A DNA stretch of 64,000 nt from a bacterium (GTDB taxonomy: Bacteria; Myxococcota_A; Bradymonadia; Bradymonadales; Bradymonadaceae): positions 1-64,000 of the forward strand of contig JAUIBR010000014.1 in NCBI GenBank assembly GCA_030427705.1. Direction: 5' to 3'. The position numbers and the translations under genes were made by a program. Each line of letters begins with the position of its first letter. The first letter of the stretch is position 1. Shown one piece after another: positions 52,672 to 63,200 of the stretch. The notes below the pieces were generated by a model. That model did not search any database and was not told the origin of the DNA. It saw only the letters and a program-made list of their open reading frames with translations.

Positions 52672-52687
52672 TGCAATCCATGTGCCG
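52672..52687 (-). promoter_or_regulatory. Sigma-54 promoter (minus strand)
   Basis: On the minus strand CGGCACA-TGGA-TTGCA: GG and GC are 12 bases apart as in the -24/-12 consensus TGGCACG-N4-TTGCA. It faces the His-rich membrane protein and the kinase-regulator pair. Confidence 0.75.
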
Positions 52688-52695
52688 CGCAGAGC

Positions 52696-52711
52696 TGGCC
52701 AGAAGCTTGCA
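52696..52711 (+). promoter_or_regulatory. Sigma-54 promoter (plus strand)
   Basis: TGGCCAG-AAGC-TTGCA with correct -24/-12 spacing, only eight bases from the divergent minus-strand copy. It serves the 39-residue protein and cytochrome c genes. Confidence 0.75.
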
Positions 52712-52740
52712 GAGAATCGCATCGACCAAAGGAGGACAAT

Positions 52741-52860
52741 ATGTGGAATCACATGGGAGATGGAGATTTTATGGGGTGGTTCGCGGCGGCGGTGATGTTG
52801 CTCGTCATTGTTGGAGCGATAGCGATCATTGTCGTTATGGGAAAGAAGGAGGACGACTAG
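52741..52860 (+). CDS. Small single-helix membrane protein (39 aa)
   Basis: 39 residues: MWNHMGDGDFMGWFAAAV, then a hydrophobic helix and MGKKEDD. A strong ribosome binding site AAAGGAGG lies eight bases before the ATG. First gene after the sigma-54 promoter, followed by cytochrome c. The Met/His/Trp-rich N-terminus resembles short membrane subunits or copper-related peptides. Not recognised. Confidence 0.7.
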   Translation: MWNHMGDGDFMGWFAAAVMLLVIVGAIAIIVVMGKKEDD

Positions 52861-52926
52861 TCGCCACCTGGCCTGTTCGGCGATTGGCGGCCTTGGAAGT
52901 CTGATGGTTGGGTCCAAAGGAGTTAA

Positions 52927-53478
52927 ATGAAAATGAAGGCTAAAATGATCGCTGCGGCCATTGGCGCGCTTCTGGTGTTCGTGATTGCGTTTCTCATCGC
53001 GGTGACCGGCGTCATCAACGTCGCTGCCGACGACCCGCCGCCGCAATGGGTTGAAGGAGTGTTGCACAACGCGATGGAACGTTCGGTAGCGAACCGTGCA
53101 TCCAAGATTTCTGTTCCAGAGCTGAACGACCCGGCTCTGGTCGCGAGTGGTGCTGCGCACTACAACGCCATGTGTGTCAGTTGTCACGGTGCGCCCGGCG
53201 TTGAACCTGGCGAGATCGCCAAAGGACTCAATCCCCGCCCGCCGACGCTGGCGGAGGTGTCAGATCCGGACCCTGCCGCCTGGTTCTGGGTTACAAAACA
53301 CGGTGTAATGATGACCGGCATGCCGGCGTGGGGCGTAACGCATGACGATGAGAGCATCTGGGGAATGGTCGCGTTGATGACGCGATTCCGAAACATGAGC
53401 CCAGATCAGTACTCCGCACTCGTGGCCAAAACAGCGGGCCATGGACACGGTGAACACGGCCATAACCATGCCCACTGA
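52927..53478 (+). CDS. Membrane-anchored cytochrome c with His-rich tail
   Basis: 183 residues with a strong AAAGGAG site. An N-terminal membrane helix (AAIGALLVFVIAFLIAV) anchors a class I cytochrome c domain with heme motif CVSCHGAPG and a methionine-ligand segment MMTGMPAWG. The last 20 residues are His-rich (GHGHGEHGHNHAH), a likely metal-binding tail. Under the sigma-54 promoter at 52696 it belongs to the metal response block. Confidence 0.88.
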   Translation: MKMKAKMIAAAIGALLVFVIAFLIAVTGVINVAADDPPPQWVEGVLHNAMERSVANRASKISVPELNDPALVASGAAHYNAMCVSCHGAPGVEPGEIAKGLNPRPPTLAEVSDPDPAAWFWVTKHGVMMTGMPAWGVTHDDESIWGMVALMTRFRNMSPDQYSALVAKTAGHGHGEHGHNHAH

Positions 53479-53487
53479 GCTCATGAC

Positions 53488-54438
53488 TCACTGCGTGCAA
53501 TTAAAAGCGTCGCCGTCGACCGCTCCGCTACACCACATGTCGGCGGGCAACTTGGTGTTGTCATCGACCTGTCCGCGTACGGTCGAATAGCCAAACGAGA
53601 AGTTGCTGAGGTCGGCGCCACGCAAATCGACGTCGATGAAGTGAGCGAAGTTCAACGCCGCTGCGTTCAGATCGGAACCGCGAAGATCGAGGTCGATGAA
53701 ACTGGGGTAGCCGAAAGCCTCCTCATTAAGCTGGCCTTCGAAAGTCGAGCACTGTCCGAAGCCCGTATGACGTGCGAACACGAACGGCACATCGTTTCTT
53801 GACGGCTGCCCTGAGTCGTCGACGCAGCCACCGGTCGCCGGATCGTAGGTCGCCGGGAGCTCAAACTCGGCGCTCCAGCACGTCACACCGATGGGCACGT
53901 GGACGTGCATTTCGGATTCGCCGCCAATAGACCCCGTAAAGAGACCTCGCCGCTCCGTAGCTTGAGCCACGAGGAACATGTCCGGCGTCTCGAACCCGAA
54001 GAAACCGTCAACGAGTCGCGACTCGACAACATCGCTCCACACGATTTCGGACGAAGCCGGTTGTTGCTCCTCGCCGCCGAATCCCGTTGCCTGGGCAATT
54101 GCGAGGCGATGCAAGGAGATCTCGACCTCTGAGCCCGCGGCAGTTTCGATGACTGTCGCGGAGTAGTAGTTTCCGTTGTGTGAGACAAAATCGCTCACGC
54201 AGTCCATCACCCAGCCAGCGGGCTGCGGCTTTGGCTTCGGACGAACGTCGACCGGGTCTGTGACGGCGTCGATCGTATCGATGGTGTCATCTCCATCGAT
54301 TGGATCGAACTTACCGTTGGGATCGACATCGGCGGATTCGGTGAGATCAACAGGCACCTCTGACTCGCCTTTCTCCGGTCCTGCGACGCAACCCGTTCCA
54401 ACCAAACACATCACGAATATTCCAGCTTCAACTCTCAT
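53488..54438 (-). CDS. Lipoprotein with pentapeptide repeats
   Basis: 316 residues from the ATG at 54438. Lipobox LVGTGC. An acidic Thr/Asp-rich segment (DDTIDTIDAVTDPVD) and a Pro-Lys stretch (RPKPKPQPAG) follow. Near residues 245-295 there are pentapeptide repeats (FIDLDLRGSDLNAAALNFAH, then FIDVDLRGADLSNFSFG), which form a short right-handed quadrilateral helix. The middle part is not recognised. Convergent with the cytochrome c gene. Confidence 0.8.
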   Translation of the reverse strand: MRVEAGIFVMCLVGTGCVAGPEKGESEVPVDLTESADVDPNGKFDPIDGDDTIDTIDAVTDPVDVRPKPKPQPAGWVMDCVSDFVSHNGNYYSATVIETAAGSEVEISLHRLAIAQATGFGGEEQQPASSEIVWSDVVESRLVDGFFGFETPDMFLVAQATERRGLFTGSIGGESEMHVHVPIGVTCWSAEFELPATYDPATGGCVDDSGQPSRNDVPFVFARHTGFGQCSTFEGQLNEEAFGYPSFIDLDLRGSDLNAAALNFAHFIDVDLRGADLSNFSFGYSTVRGQVDDNTKLPADMWCSGAVDGDAFNCTQ

Positions 54439-54586
54439 AATGGCACTCCATTGTGTGTCCGTGCCCACAATGACGGGGAGCCAATATGTAGTAAATCTTT
54501 ATTATCCTGATTTTATAATGTTGATTTAATGGATAATGGTCGTGAACAGGAATTTTCTCGTTTCCATTTTCGACTCCGTGCTTTGC

Positions 54587-54994
54587 TCATTGTTCATCTG
54601 TTGACGACTCGCCAGCGAGCGCCTCGAGAACCGGGCAATCGGGTCGATTGTCTCCATGGCAGTGCTCGATGAGGTCTGCAAGCGTGTTGCGAATAGACTT
54701 CATTTCCTCGATGCGCCGATCGACCTCCTCGATGTGCGTCCGAGCGAGCTCCTTTACGTCAGCGCTCGCACGATCGCGATCCGTCCATAACGCTAGTAGC
54801 GCTCCCACGTCTTCAACGGAAAATCCGAGGTTTCGAGCACGGCGCACAAACGTCAGAACCTGCACGTCGCGTTCGCCGTACATTCGATAGCCATTAGCTC
54901 CCCGCCGAGCTGGTGGTATCAAGCCGCTCTCTTCGTAGTAACGAATCGTCTTGGCGTTTACGCCTGATTTCGTCGCAAGTTGACCGATATTCAT
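54587..54994 (-). CDS. cueR: MerR-family copper regulator CueR
   Basis: 135 residues. The N-terminal MerR helix-turn-helix ([20 protein letters not shown], then [19 protein letters not shown]) is followed by a long dimerisation helix and a metal loop [16 protein letters not shown] with two Cys spaced by seven residues, as in CueR/HmrR copper sensors. It overlaps the end of copA by four bases, in the same operon, and probably acts on the operator at 57437-57457. Confidence 0.92.
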   Translation of the reverse strand: MNIGQLATKSGVNAKTIRYYEESGLIPPARRGANGYRMYGERDVQVLTFVRRARNLGFSVEDVGALLALWTDRDRASADVKELARTHIEEVDRRIEEMKSIRNTLADLIEHCHGDNRPDCPVLEALAGESSTDEQ

Positions 54995-57402
54995 TTCGTC
55001 TCCTGCTCAAGTGTCGGTGTCCATTTTCTGAGCCGCAGCGAGTTAGCAACGACGCTTACGCTGCTAAAGGCCATCGCTGCCCCTGCGACTGCGGGGCTCA
55101 GCAGTCCAACCGCAGCCAATGGAATCCCGATGACATTATAGATGAATGCCCAAAAAAGGTTCTGGCGAATTTTGGAATAGGTAGCCCTCGAGATGTCAAT
55201 CGCATCCACGACGAGGCCAGGTTCGGAGCGCATCAGAGTGACACCCGCTGTCTGCATCGCAACGTCTGTACCCGACCCCATCGCGATACCGAGATGGGCT
55301 GCGGCTAGCGCCGGGGCGTCGTTCACGCCGTCACCTACCATAGCGACGGTTTGGCCCTCGCTGAGTTCCTTGACCACATCGAGCTTCTCCTCTGGAAGCA
55401 CGTCTGCGACCACCTCGTCGATGCCAAGGCGTTCCGCCACAAATGCTGCTGTGTCGGCATTGTCTCCGGTGAGCATCACGACGCGTGTACCAAGCGCTCG
55501 GAGGCGTAGAACTGCGGTGTCGGCGCCGGGTCGAGGTGCATCACCGACGCTGAACTGCCCCAACAACTCACCTGAGTCTGGGTCGGCAAGCCAAACGACA
55601 GTTTGTCCCGCGGCTTCGCGCGAGCGGGCATCTTCCTCTACATTATCAAGGGACACGTTATGGTCCTGCATCATTCGCCGGTTGCCAGCGATGAGTTCGC
55701 GCCCATCGACGACTGCCCGCAACCCGTGCCCTTTCACGGCCTGAAACTCGGACATCACGCCCAGCTCCACGTTTCGCTCTCGCGCCGCGTCAATGATCGC
55801 GCGTCCAATGGGGTGCTCACTCCCTCCCTCCGCAGTGGCGAGAAGTCGCAGCGACTCCGACTCGGAGATGCCTATGGGTTTGATGTGGGACAACACCGGC
55901 TGGCCAGCGGTGAGAGTACCAGTCTTGTCGAAGACGACGACGTTCACGTCGTGCGCTCGTTCGAGGGCGTCGGCGTCCTTGATTAAGATACCATTTCGTG
56001 CAGCTGCACCGGTACCGACCATAAGCGCAGTTGGAGTCGCAAGCCCCAGTGCACATGGACAAGCGATAACGAGAACTGCGACGGCGGCCAGAATCGCATC
56101 GACGGTCGCTGCTCCCATCGCTAACCACACCACGAACGTGGCAATCGCGATCACTACGACAATCGGGACGAACACCGCCGAGATGCGGTCCACCAGCTTC
56201 TGCACGGGAGCTTTGCTCCCCTGTGCGTCCCGAACCAACCCGATGATCTTTGACAGTGTACTCTCGGCACCTACTGCGCTCGTACGCACTCGGAGCAGAC
56301 CATCACCGTTGATCGTCCCCCCCGTGATCTGGTCGTTGAGGCGCTTGTCTACTAGCCGGCTCTCGCCCGTGACCATCGATTCATCGACCTGTGAATGTCC
56401 GCCCTCGACGCGTCCATCAACGGGGATTCGCTCCCCCGGACGGACGACGACGATATCTCCGACGGCAACGGATTCGACGGGCACTTCAATTTCGTCCCCG
56501 TCCCGCGCAACGCGAGCCACCTCGGGACGCAGGTTCATCAGCGCCCTCAGGGCCAGTGTCGTGCTCTGTTTTGCTCGACTTTCGAAGGTCTTACCAAGGA
56601 GGATCAGTGTGATGATGGCGGCCGACGCTTCAAAATAGAGGTGGGGCGCACCCTCGCCCGGGCGAGTCATCAGGTAGATACTCAATCCGTACGCAGCTGA
56701 TGTCCCAAGCGCGACAAGCACGTCCATGTTCGCGGCCCCGGAACGCAGAGCTCCCCAAGCCCCCCGGTAAAACCGCGCCCCTATTATGAACTGAACCGGA
56801 GTCGCCAGAGCAAGTTGCACCGATGCAGGGATCATCCAGTCGATTCCGGCTGACATCCAGATCATCTGAGCAACCATAGGCAAGGTCAGTAGCGCCGACA
56901 CGCCAAGCACGACCAGCTCGCGACGGTTGCGAGCCTCAACACGCTTGCGCTGCGTCTCAAGTTCATCGGCGGTGGCGGTTCTCACCGTCGCATCGAAGCC
57001 TGCGTCGCGTACAACACCAATTAGTTGTGCGGCGCTCGTGGCACCAGACAAGGCGGTGATTTTGGCATGTTCGTCGACGAGGTTCACGGTCGCTTTTTGA
57101 ACGCCATCGACATCGCCAAGCACGCCCTCAAGACGTGCGACGCAGCTCGCACACGTGAGACCTTCGATATTCAGTTCGAAGTCGACACTCGGTGTGGCGA
57201 AACCAGCATCTCTCACCGCGTCTGCGACCTTCCTCAGGTTGACGATGTTTGGATCGAACCGCAATTGGAGGTTCTCGGTCGCGAAGTTCACTGTTGCTTC
57301 GGCGACACCTGGTACCTCTGACACGATCTTCTCGATTCGGCCCGCACAGCTCGCGCAGGTCATCCCCTCAACTGGCATTGTGATTGGATTTAACGTTTGC
57401 AT
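54991..57402 (-). CDS. copA: Copper-exporting P1B-type ATPase CopA
   Basis: 803 residues from the ATG at 57402 (GAGAGG five bases upstream). Two N-terminal heavy-metal-associated domains with [10 protein letters not shown] and [10 protein letters not shown]. The transmembrane metal site is [14 protein letters not shown] (CPC, P1B-1 class). Phosphorylation motif [10 protein letters not shown]-binding HPIGRAI, hinge [12 protein letters not shown]. It pumps Cu(I) out of the cytoplasm. Preceded by a CueR-type promoter and followed by cueR with overlap. Confidence 0.97.
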   Translation of the reverse strand: MQTLNPITMPVEGMTCASCAGRIEKIVSEVPGVAEATVNFATENLQLRFDPNIVNLRKVADAVRDAGFATPSVDFELNIEGLTCASCVARLEGVLGDVDGVQKATVNLVDEHAKITALSGATSAAQLIGVVRDAGFDATVRTATADELETQRKRVEARNRRELVVLGVSALLTLPMVAQMIWMSAGIDWMIPASVQLALATPVQFIIGARFYRGAWGALRSGAANMDVLVALGTSAAYGLSIYLMTRPGEGAPHLYFEASAAIITLILLGKTFESRAKQSTTLALRALMNLRPEVARVARDGDEIEVPVESVAVGDIVVVRPGERIPVDGRVEGGHSQVDESMVTGESRLVDKRLNDQITGGTINGDGLLRVRTSAVGAESTLSKIIGLVRDAQGSKAPVQKLVDRISAVFVPIVVVIAIATFVVWLAMGAATVDAILAAVAVLVIACPCALGLATPTALMVGTGAAARNGILIKDADALERAHDVNVVVFDKTGTLTAGQPVLSHIKPIGISESESLRLLATAEGGSEHPIGRAIIDAARERNVELGVMSEFQAVKGHGLRAVVDGRELIAGNRRMMQDHNVSLDNVEEDARSREAAGQTVVWLADPDSGELLGQFSVGDAPRPGADTAVLRLRALGTRVVMLTGDNADTAAFVAERLGIDEVVADVLPEEKLDVVKELSEGQTVAMVGDGVNDAPALAAAHLGIAMGSGTDVAMQTAGVTLMRSEPGLVVDAIDISRATYSKIRQNLFWAFIYNVIGIPLAAVGLLSPAVAGAAMAFSSVSVVANSLRLRKWTPTLEQETK

Positions 57403-57436
57403 ATACACCTCTCAATGTTTGACAGATGTACGCTAC

Positions 57437-57457
57437 ACCTTCCAGTAACTGGAAGGT
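57437..57457 (-). promoter_or_regulatory. CueR operator within the copA promoter
   Basis: ACCTTCCAGT-[A/T]-ACTGGAAGGT is a 21-bp inverted repeat, perfect except for the centre. On the minus strand it fills the spacer between a -35 TTGACC and a -10 TAGCGT, which are 19 bases apart, the extended spacing diagnostic of MerR-family activators. Confidence 0.93.
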
Positions 57458-57543
57458 CAAAGAGTTTTTTCCCCTTGGTCAAAAAGAGGAGTCGACTAGA
57501 ATCGCAACCTCTTGGTATTTATGATCAATACTAGGATACCGGT

Positions 57544-59616
57544 TCACTTTTCGAGTTTGAGTAAGCGCGCGTTAAACGCCACGATGACCGTGCTGGCGGA
57601 CATAAACACTGCCCCAACCGCAGGACTGAGGTAGATGCCCCAAGGAAAGAGAATCCCCGCGGCCAACGGAATCGCGAACGCGTTATACCCGGTAGCCCAC
57701 ACGAGATTCTGGATCATTTTGCTGTAGGTGTTGCGAGCCAGCCCAATCAACGCGGCCACGTCATCCGGCTTGTTGCTTACGAGCACAATGTCCGCCGTTT
57801 CTACCGCTACATCCGTACCCGCTCCGACGGCGATCCCAACGTCGGCCTGGGCCAGCGCCGGAGCGTCGTTCACGCCGTCGCCTGTCATCGCAACCACGAA
57901 GCCGCGTCCCTGCACTTCCTTGACCTTCTTCGCTTTTTGATCGGGCAACACTTCGGCGAAGAACTCGTCGAGGCCAATCTCGTCCGCGACGGCCTTGGCT
58001 ACCTGAGCGTTGTCGCCGGTCAACATCATGCAGCGAATCCCCATTTCTTTGAACTTCGCGATGGCCCGTTTGGACTCCGGACGAACGATATCGGCGAGCG
58101 CAATAGCGCCACTGAGAGTCCCGTCGAGGATTACGTAGACAACTGTGGTGCCTTTTGCCAGTACCGCGTCCACCCGATCGTCCTTCACTTCATAGTCGTT
58201 CTCGCGAAGGTACCCAGGACTCACGACCTTCACATCCACACCATCGACGTTGGCCTCGGCCCCCTTCCCGGTAATAGCCTGGAAGTCGACCACCTCGAGC
58301 CCGCCGTCAGCAGACTGCACTATTCCTTGCGCAATTGGATGTTCGGAACGCGACTCTAGCGACGCCGCGAGGTTAAGCAGCCGAGCTTCATCGACTTCGT
58401 CGGAAGCCTCGTCGAAGACGATCGTCTCCGTTACCCCAAACTCTCCCTTAGTCAACGTTCCCGTTTTGTCGAATAGGATCGCGTCGATGTTACGGGCCGT
58501 TTCAAAGGCAGCGCGGTCACGAATAAGTAGTCCGTTCTGGGCTGCGATGGCGGTCGACACGGCGACAACCAGCGGGACCGCCAACCCCAAGGCATGAGGG
58601 CATGTGATGACCATCACCGTGACCATGCGCTCGATAGCAAACGCGACCGACTCGCCACCGAATACGAGCCACAGGGTGAGTGTGAGCGCACCACCGCCAA
58701 GGGCGATCCCAGTGAGCCAGACAGCTGCACGGTTCGCGAGGTCCTGAGTCTTCGACTTCGAGCTTTGCGCCTCACTGACCAGTTGAATGACCTGCGACAG
58801 GAAGCCTTCATCTCCGGTCTTCGACACGACAATCTCGATGGAGCCTTCGCCGTTGACCGAGCCGCCGATGACCTCGTCTCCGTTGGCTTTCTCCACCGGC
58901 TTCGATTCTCCGGTCAGCATCGCTTCATTGATTGAGCTGCGCCCCTCAACGATCTGACCGTCGGCCGGAATCTTCTCGCTGGGCTTCACGAGCAGTCGAT
59001 CACCGTGCTTCAAAGTCTCGACGGGTACATCTTCAATGCGACCGTCATCGAACATCTTGTGAGCCTCGGACGGCATTAGCTTCACTAGCTCTTCGAGCGC
59101 CTTCGAAGCACCCATGACTGACTTCATCTCGATCCAGTGACCAAGCAACATAATGTCGATCAGCGACGCGAGCTCCCAGAAGAACACTTTGCCTTCGAGA
59201 CCGAACACGACGGCAACGCTGTATACGTAAGCAGTGCCAATGGCGATCGCAATCAGCGTCATCATCCCAGGGGCCTTCTTCCGAAGTTCATCGGCCAGCC
59301 CCTTCAGGAACGGCCAACCTCCATAGAAGAAAATCACCGTCGAGAACGCCGCTGAAACCATGAGGTCGCCGGTGAAATGCAAGGTGTCGCGCAGTCCTGC
59401 GAGCCCTTGAAGCATCGGCGACAAGATGATGACCGGGATGGACAGCACAAGTGCAATCCAGAATCTCTTCCTGAAATCCGCCACCATGTGGGCATGATGA
59501 TTGTGATGGCCGCCGTGCCCATCTTTCTGGCCGTCGTGTTTGGCGCTCGCTTGATGTGGAGCGCCATCGTCAGATTGTGAGTGCTCGTGATGTTGATGAT
59601 GTTGCGAATCTGTCAT
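57544..59616 (-). CDS. copB: CPH-type copper/silver ATPase (CopB, P1B-3)
   Basis: 690 residues. The N-terminus is His-rich (SQHHQHHEHSQSDD, GHGGHHNHHAHM) and has no HMA domain. The transmembrane metal motif is ITCPHALGLAVPLVVA, i.e. CPH, which defines the CopB/P1B-3 group. DKTGTLT, EHPIAQGI and [20 protein letters not shown] are intact. These pumps export copper or silver. It is read leftward from a sigma-54 promoter at 59669-59684, not from a CueR site. Confidence 0.95.
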   Translation of the reverse strand: MTDSQHHQHHEHSQSDDGAPHQASAKHDGQKDGHGGHHNHHAHMVADFRKRFWIALVLSIPVIILSPMLQGLAGLRDTLHFTGDLMVSAAFSTVIFFYGGWPFLKGLADELRKKAPGMMTLIAIAIGTAYVYSVAVVFGLEGKVFFWELASLIDIMLLGHWIEMKSVMGASKALEELVKLMPSEAHKMFDDGRIEDVPVETLKHGDRLLVKPSEKIPADGQIVEGRSSINEAMLTGESKPVEKANGDEVIGGSVNGEGSIEIVVSKTGDEGFLSQVIQLVSEAQSSKSKTQDLANRAAVWLTGIALGGGALTLTLWLVFGGESVAFAIERMVTVMVITCPHALGLAVPLVVAVSTAIAAQNGLLIRDRAAFETARNIDAILFDKTGTLTKGEFGVTETIVFDEASDEVDEARLLNLAASLESRSEHPIAQGIVQSADGGLEVVDFQAITGKGAEANVDGVDVKVVSPGYLRENDYEVKDDRVDAVLAKGTTVVYVILDGTLSGAIALADIVRPESKRAIAKFKEMGIRCMMLTGDNAQVAKAVADEIGLDEFFAEVLPDQKAKKVKEVQGRGFVVAMTGDGVNDAPALAQADVGIAVGAGTDVAVETADIVLVSNKPDDVAALIGLARNTYSKMIQNLVWATGYNAFAIPLAAGILFPWGIYLSPAVGAVFMSASTVIVAFNARLLKLEK

Positions 59617-59668
59617 GCCAGTAATCCGTTAGAGTTGGATGGGCGCACATGGCGTAACGATGTCAAAA

Positions 59669-59684
59669 TGCAAGACCCACGCCA
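59669..59684 (-). promoter_or_regulatory. Sigma-54 promoter for copB
   Basis: Minus strand TGGCGTG-GGTC-TTGCA, with correct -24/-12 spacing. It lies about 50 bp upstream of the copB start and 50-90 bp from the paired palindromes. Confidence 0.85.
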
Positions 59685-59732
59685 CAGCCAACATGGGAAA
59701 ACCCTGGAATGGTGGTCCTTGTCGTCCCGAAC

Positions 59733-59768
59733 TGTAGAATATTCGACAATGCTGCAGAATATTCTGCG
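59733..59768. promoter_or_regulatory. Paired TGTAGAATATTCTACA-like enhancer sites
   Basis: TGTAGAATATTCGACA (59733-59748) and TGCAGAATATTCTGCG (59753-59768), near-perfect 16-bp palindromes with centres exactly 20 bp apart. They lie between two divergent sigma-54 promoters and recur upstream of the sensor kinase at 52.38 kb. Likely binding sites of the NtrC-type regulator at 49970. Confidence 0.85.
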
Positions 59769-59818
59769 GAGTGACTGAAAATCAGTGCCCTGAGAGACCA
59801 AAACGCCCTGGTTTGTGA

Positions 59819-59834
59819 CGGCACGTTCCTTGCG
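59819..59834 (+). promoter_or_regulatory. Sigma-54 promoter for the metal-binding lipoprotein
   Basis: CGGCACG-TTCC-TTGCG with GG and GC 12 bases apart, divergent from the copB promoter and about 55 bp before the lipoprotein ATG. Confidence 0.85.
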
Positions 59835-59888
59835 TTGTAGGTAACTTCGAACGAAGACCACGAAGTTTTCAGTAATCAAGAGGAACAC

Positions 59889-60242
59889 ATGTTTAAGATC
59901 CAAATCTCTCTCTTCGCTTTACTCATTGCACTCTCTGGCTGTGCCGACAAGAAAGCGGCGGCCGATCAAAGCCCCGAAAAAGACACTGTTGCGGCCACGC
60001 CTGCCGAAGACCCGAAAACCGAGGACGGCACGAAACACGACCCACCGATTGCATTAGACAAAGTGCCGGACGGCCATTGGTACTGCGACATGGGAACCTC
60101 CCATTACAGCAGGGCCACAGAGGGTGATGGAAAATGCCCACTGTGTGGCATGGCGCTGAAGCACATGGACCATGCAAAGATGGGCCACGGCAAATCCGGG
60201 CACGGGGACGGACACGCACATGGCGACGACCATCACGAATAG
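59889..60242 (+). CDS. Heavy-metal-binding-domain lipoprotein
   Basis: 117 residues; lipobox ALSGC. After a low-complexity linker there is a heavy-metal-binding domain (HWYCDMGTSHYSRATEGDGK followed by CPLCGMAL), the small module often attached to CusB or CopB proteins. A His-rich tail (HGDGHAHGDDHHE) follows. It is probably a periplasmic copper or silver buffer. AGGAAC before the ATG. Divergent from copB and controlled by the sigma-54 promoter at 59819. Confidence 0.88.
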   Translation: MFKIQISLFALLIALSGCADKKAAADQSPEKDTVAATPAEDPKTEDGTKHDPPIALDKVPDGHWYCDMGTSHYSRATEGDGKCPLCGMALKHMDHAKMGHGKSGHGDGHAHGDDHHE

Positions 60243-60261
60243 GTCCGGAAACGACCTTCGC

Positions 60262-63200
60262 TCATGTCCACCGTAGTATGGCACCACCCGCAACGTACCA
60301 AACTCCAAACGAACCCAGCTCAACCCCGCATGTTTTCAAGCCCTGCGCGTACAGCCACACCTGTGCGTAGTGCTTTTTCAATTCTGGTGTGATGGGTTGG
60401 TCTTCGGTCGGATGTTTGTAGCCGGTTTTGTAGTCCAACAGGTGCAGCAAGCCGTCACGGTCGTACCACATCAGGTCCACCACGCCGTTGACCCAGTTGT
60501 CCTCGGATTCACCGGCCCACGGGAATGACAGCGGAACTTCGTGAAACAGCCGGCCGGCCAGTGCTGCTGCGCGCAGCTCGCGGGTGACAGGTGCGGCGAG
60601 CGCGCCTTCGTAGAGGTCTAACGTCTCGTCGATTCGGGCGCGCACGTTGCCTTCCGGAACATCCAGACGCAGGTCGTGAATCACTTCATACGCGGTCTCC
60701 CAAGGGTCGGCGACCCAAAGGAAACCGGTCTTTTCCATCAATGCGTGGAACGCGGTTCCGGCGTCGGCGTCGTTGTTGAAGCGTGTCACACGATTCGTCC
60801 GGAACATCGGCAGCGGGGTGCTGAGCTTCGGGTCGTGCGGTGGCACTTCGTCCACCCTGTGGTCGGACGGTTTCAAGTAGGTCCGCACTGGCAGTGCGTG
60901 GTCCTTCCAGGTCGCAATCAACGCTTCGTCCGGAAGCTCCAGTTCAGTATCACCAACCGGCTGTTGTCTCGGCCCGTCCGCGGCGTGGGCGTCAATCAAA
61001 ACCACATCACCAGACTCGACCAACGGTGCCCACGGCGAGCCGCTCATGACCTGGGGCCCGTCGTCGTCGAATGTCAGACCGAGGGTCACTCGAAGCGTTG
61101 TCGACCAATCTTTGGCCTCGCTGAGCGTCGTCGCTTCTGGATGACCTGTGCGGTTCTTTCGCGTGGGCACACTCAGGCGCGTCGACATCAAGAGCTTGTA
61201 CTTCGCGCGTGTCATCGCGACATATAACAGCCGCCGCAACTCGGCTCTTGCTGCGGGATTGCGGTACTGGTCCAAAACCTTCGAGACATCGCTCTTGTCC
61301 GACCAGAGCGGCTTCTCGGGGTGGCTTTCGCGAACCTCTGGGCTGAAGACAACGCGTTCTTGAACGTCCGGCAGGAACACTCGCGAGATGCTCAAGCCCC
61401 GCTTCTGCCCACGAATCTTGGTCGCATGCAGGTCAGGCAGAACGACTACTGGCCATTCCAGACCTTTGCTCTGCCAATACGTGGTGATGACTACAGCCGC
61501 ACCATTACTGGCCGTCAGGCCACCAGCACTCGGGTCTGATGTGTTTCGCATCGCCGCCAGGCGTCGCACCAAAGTCTGCGGGTCGTTGCCGGTCGACTCT
61601 TCGAGGTCACGCACCAAGTCCAAGAATGTGCGCAGGTTGGCGACGCGCTGACGACCGTTTTCGGTGCCGGCCCAGAACGTCCAAAGGCCCAGCTCATCCG
61701 CAAGCCAACTCAAGACATCACTGGTGGCATCCACGCCAACCCTTGGTTTGAACTGCGTGCGCGTCTCTTGAAAACGGCTCAACGACGCGGCGTCCAGCTC
61801 AAGCTGCGCACGCACGGCGTCTAGCTCTGCGTGGTCATCACCCAACCATTCACGAGCCGCGGCATCGGCATCAAACGACTCCGCAAAGAAGGCCGCCTGT
61901 TTCAGGCTCTTCACTTCGCCGCCGTCTTTCAACGTCACGCCGTGCCCACGACGCAAGCAGTACAGACCCACGTCCGAGATCGAGATTCCGGGACCACGCA
62001 ACGTCGCCAAAAACGGCGTACGCAGATTCTCGTGCGTTTCGGATTCCAACCAGCACACCAGGCTCTCGACTTCATCGGTGCCCAGCAAGCCGCGACCGCC
62101 CTGAACTGCCGCCGACACGCCATGCGCGGACAACAAATCGCGCATGACTTCCGCACGCGCCCACGACCCTACGAGGACCGCAATCTGCGGCCCATCGGCC
62201 AGTGGCGGATACTCTTGAGCCAGCTCCGAAAGCCGCGCGATGGTCGCTCGTTGCAATACGGTCGAATCGTCGTCTTCTAACTCTTCGTCGTCCTCAGAAT
62301 CATCGGCCTCTTCGTCTTCCAGGCCACGACCTCGAGCGACAATCAGCTCAATCGGCGCGGGTTTTTCCGAAGTCCCCTCGGGCGCAACCAAACCCTCAAA
62401 CGGCACGTCGCTACGCGGGTCTAGCGAGCCCTCTTCACCTTCAGCCGGGAACACTGAAGCGAACAATCGGTTGATGGCGTCCAGCAGATTTGGCGTGCTG
62501 CGCCGGTTGATGGTGAACTTCTCGCTGGTGCGGTCTGCATGCGCAATCGCTGACGAAATCCGCCGATTGAACACGTCGACTTCGGCCCCACGGAATGCAT
62601 AGATGGACTGCTTCAGGTCGCCCACAAAGAACAGGTGAATGGGGCGGCTTGCGGTCTGGATTCGCTCCCGCAACGTGTCCAATAAAGACAGCTGTCGATA
62701 GGACGTATCCTGCGCTTCATCGACAAAGATATGGCGCAGCGGAAAGCGTGCCTTCAACACGGATTCCAACGACCTATCCCGCACCATTTCGTAGGCCAAC
62801 GCCTCGATATCGCTGAAGCGAACCTTGCCGTGTTCTTGCAGGTACTCGCGGAATCCCTTGCTCCAACGCTGGCTGACAAAGGTCGAATGCGCCGCCGTCT
62901 CTGCAAGGAAGTCGATGCGTTCAAACGCGCTGCAGAAGGCCTGCACAGCCGCGTCGCGGTCGGGGTCGTAGGCAAAGAGCTCGGCGAGTTCCTCTTGGTT
63001 AGCCTTCCAGACCTTGCGCAGTTTGCTGTCACCCAACCAGTTTTGACCGCCGCGGGTCTTGTTGGTCGGCAGGTTGATAATCTGCGCAATATTGCGCCAC
63101 GCAGATTCAGAATGGGTCTTCTTGGTGGTCTGTAGTGAACTCACGGCAAAAGTAGCCGCTTCACACAGCTTCGCCGCTTCATCGGCGATAGGTTTGTCGA

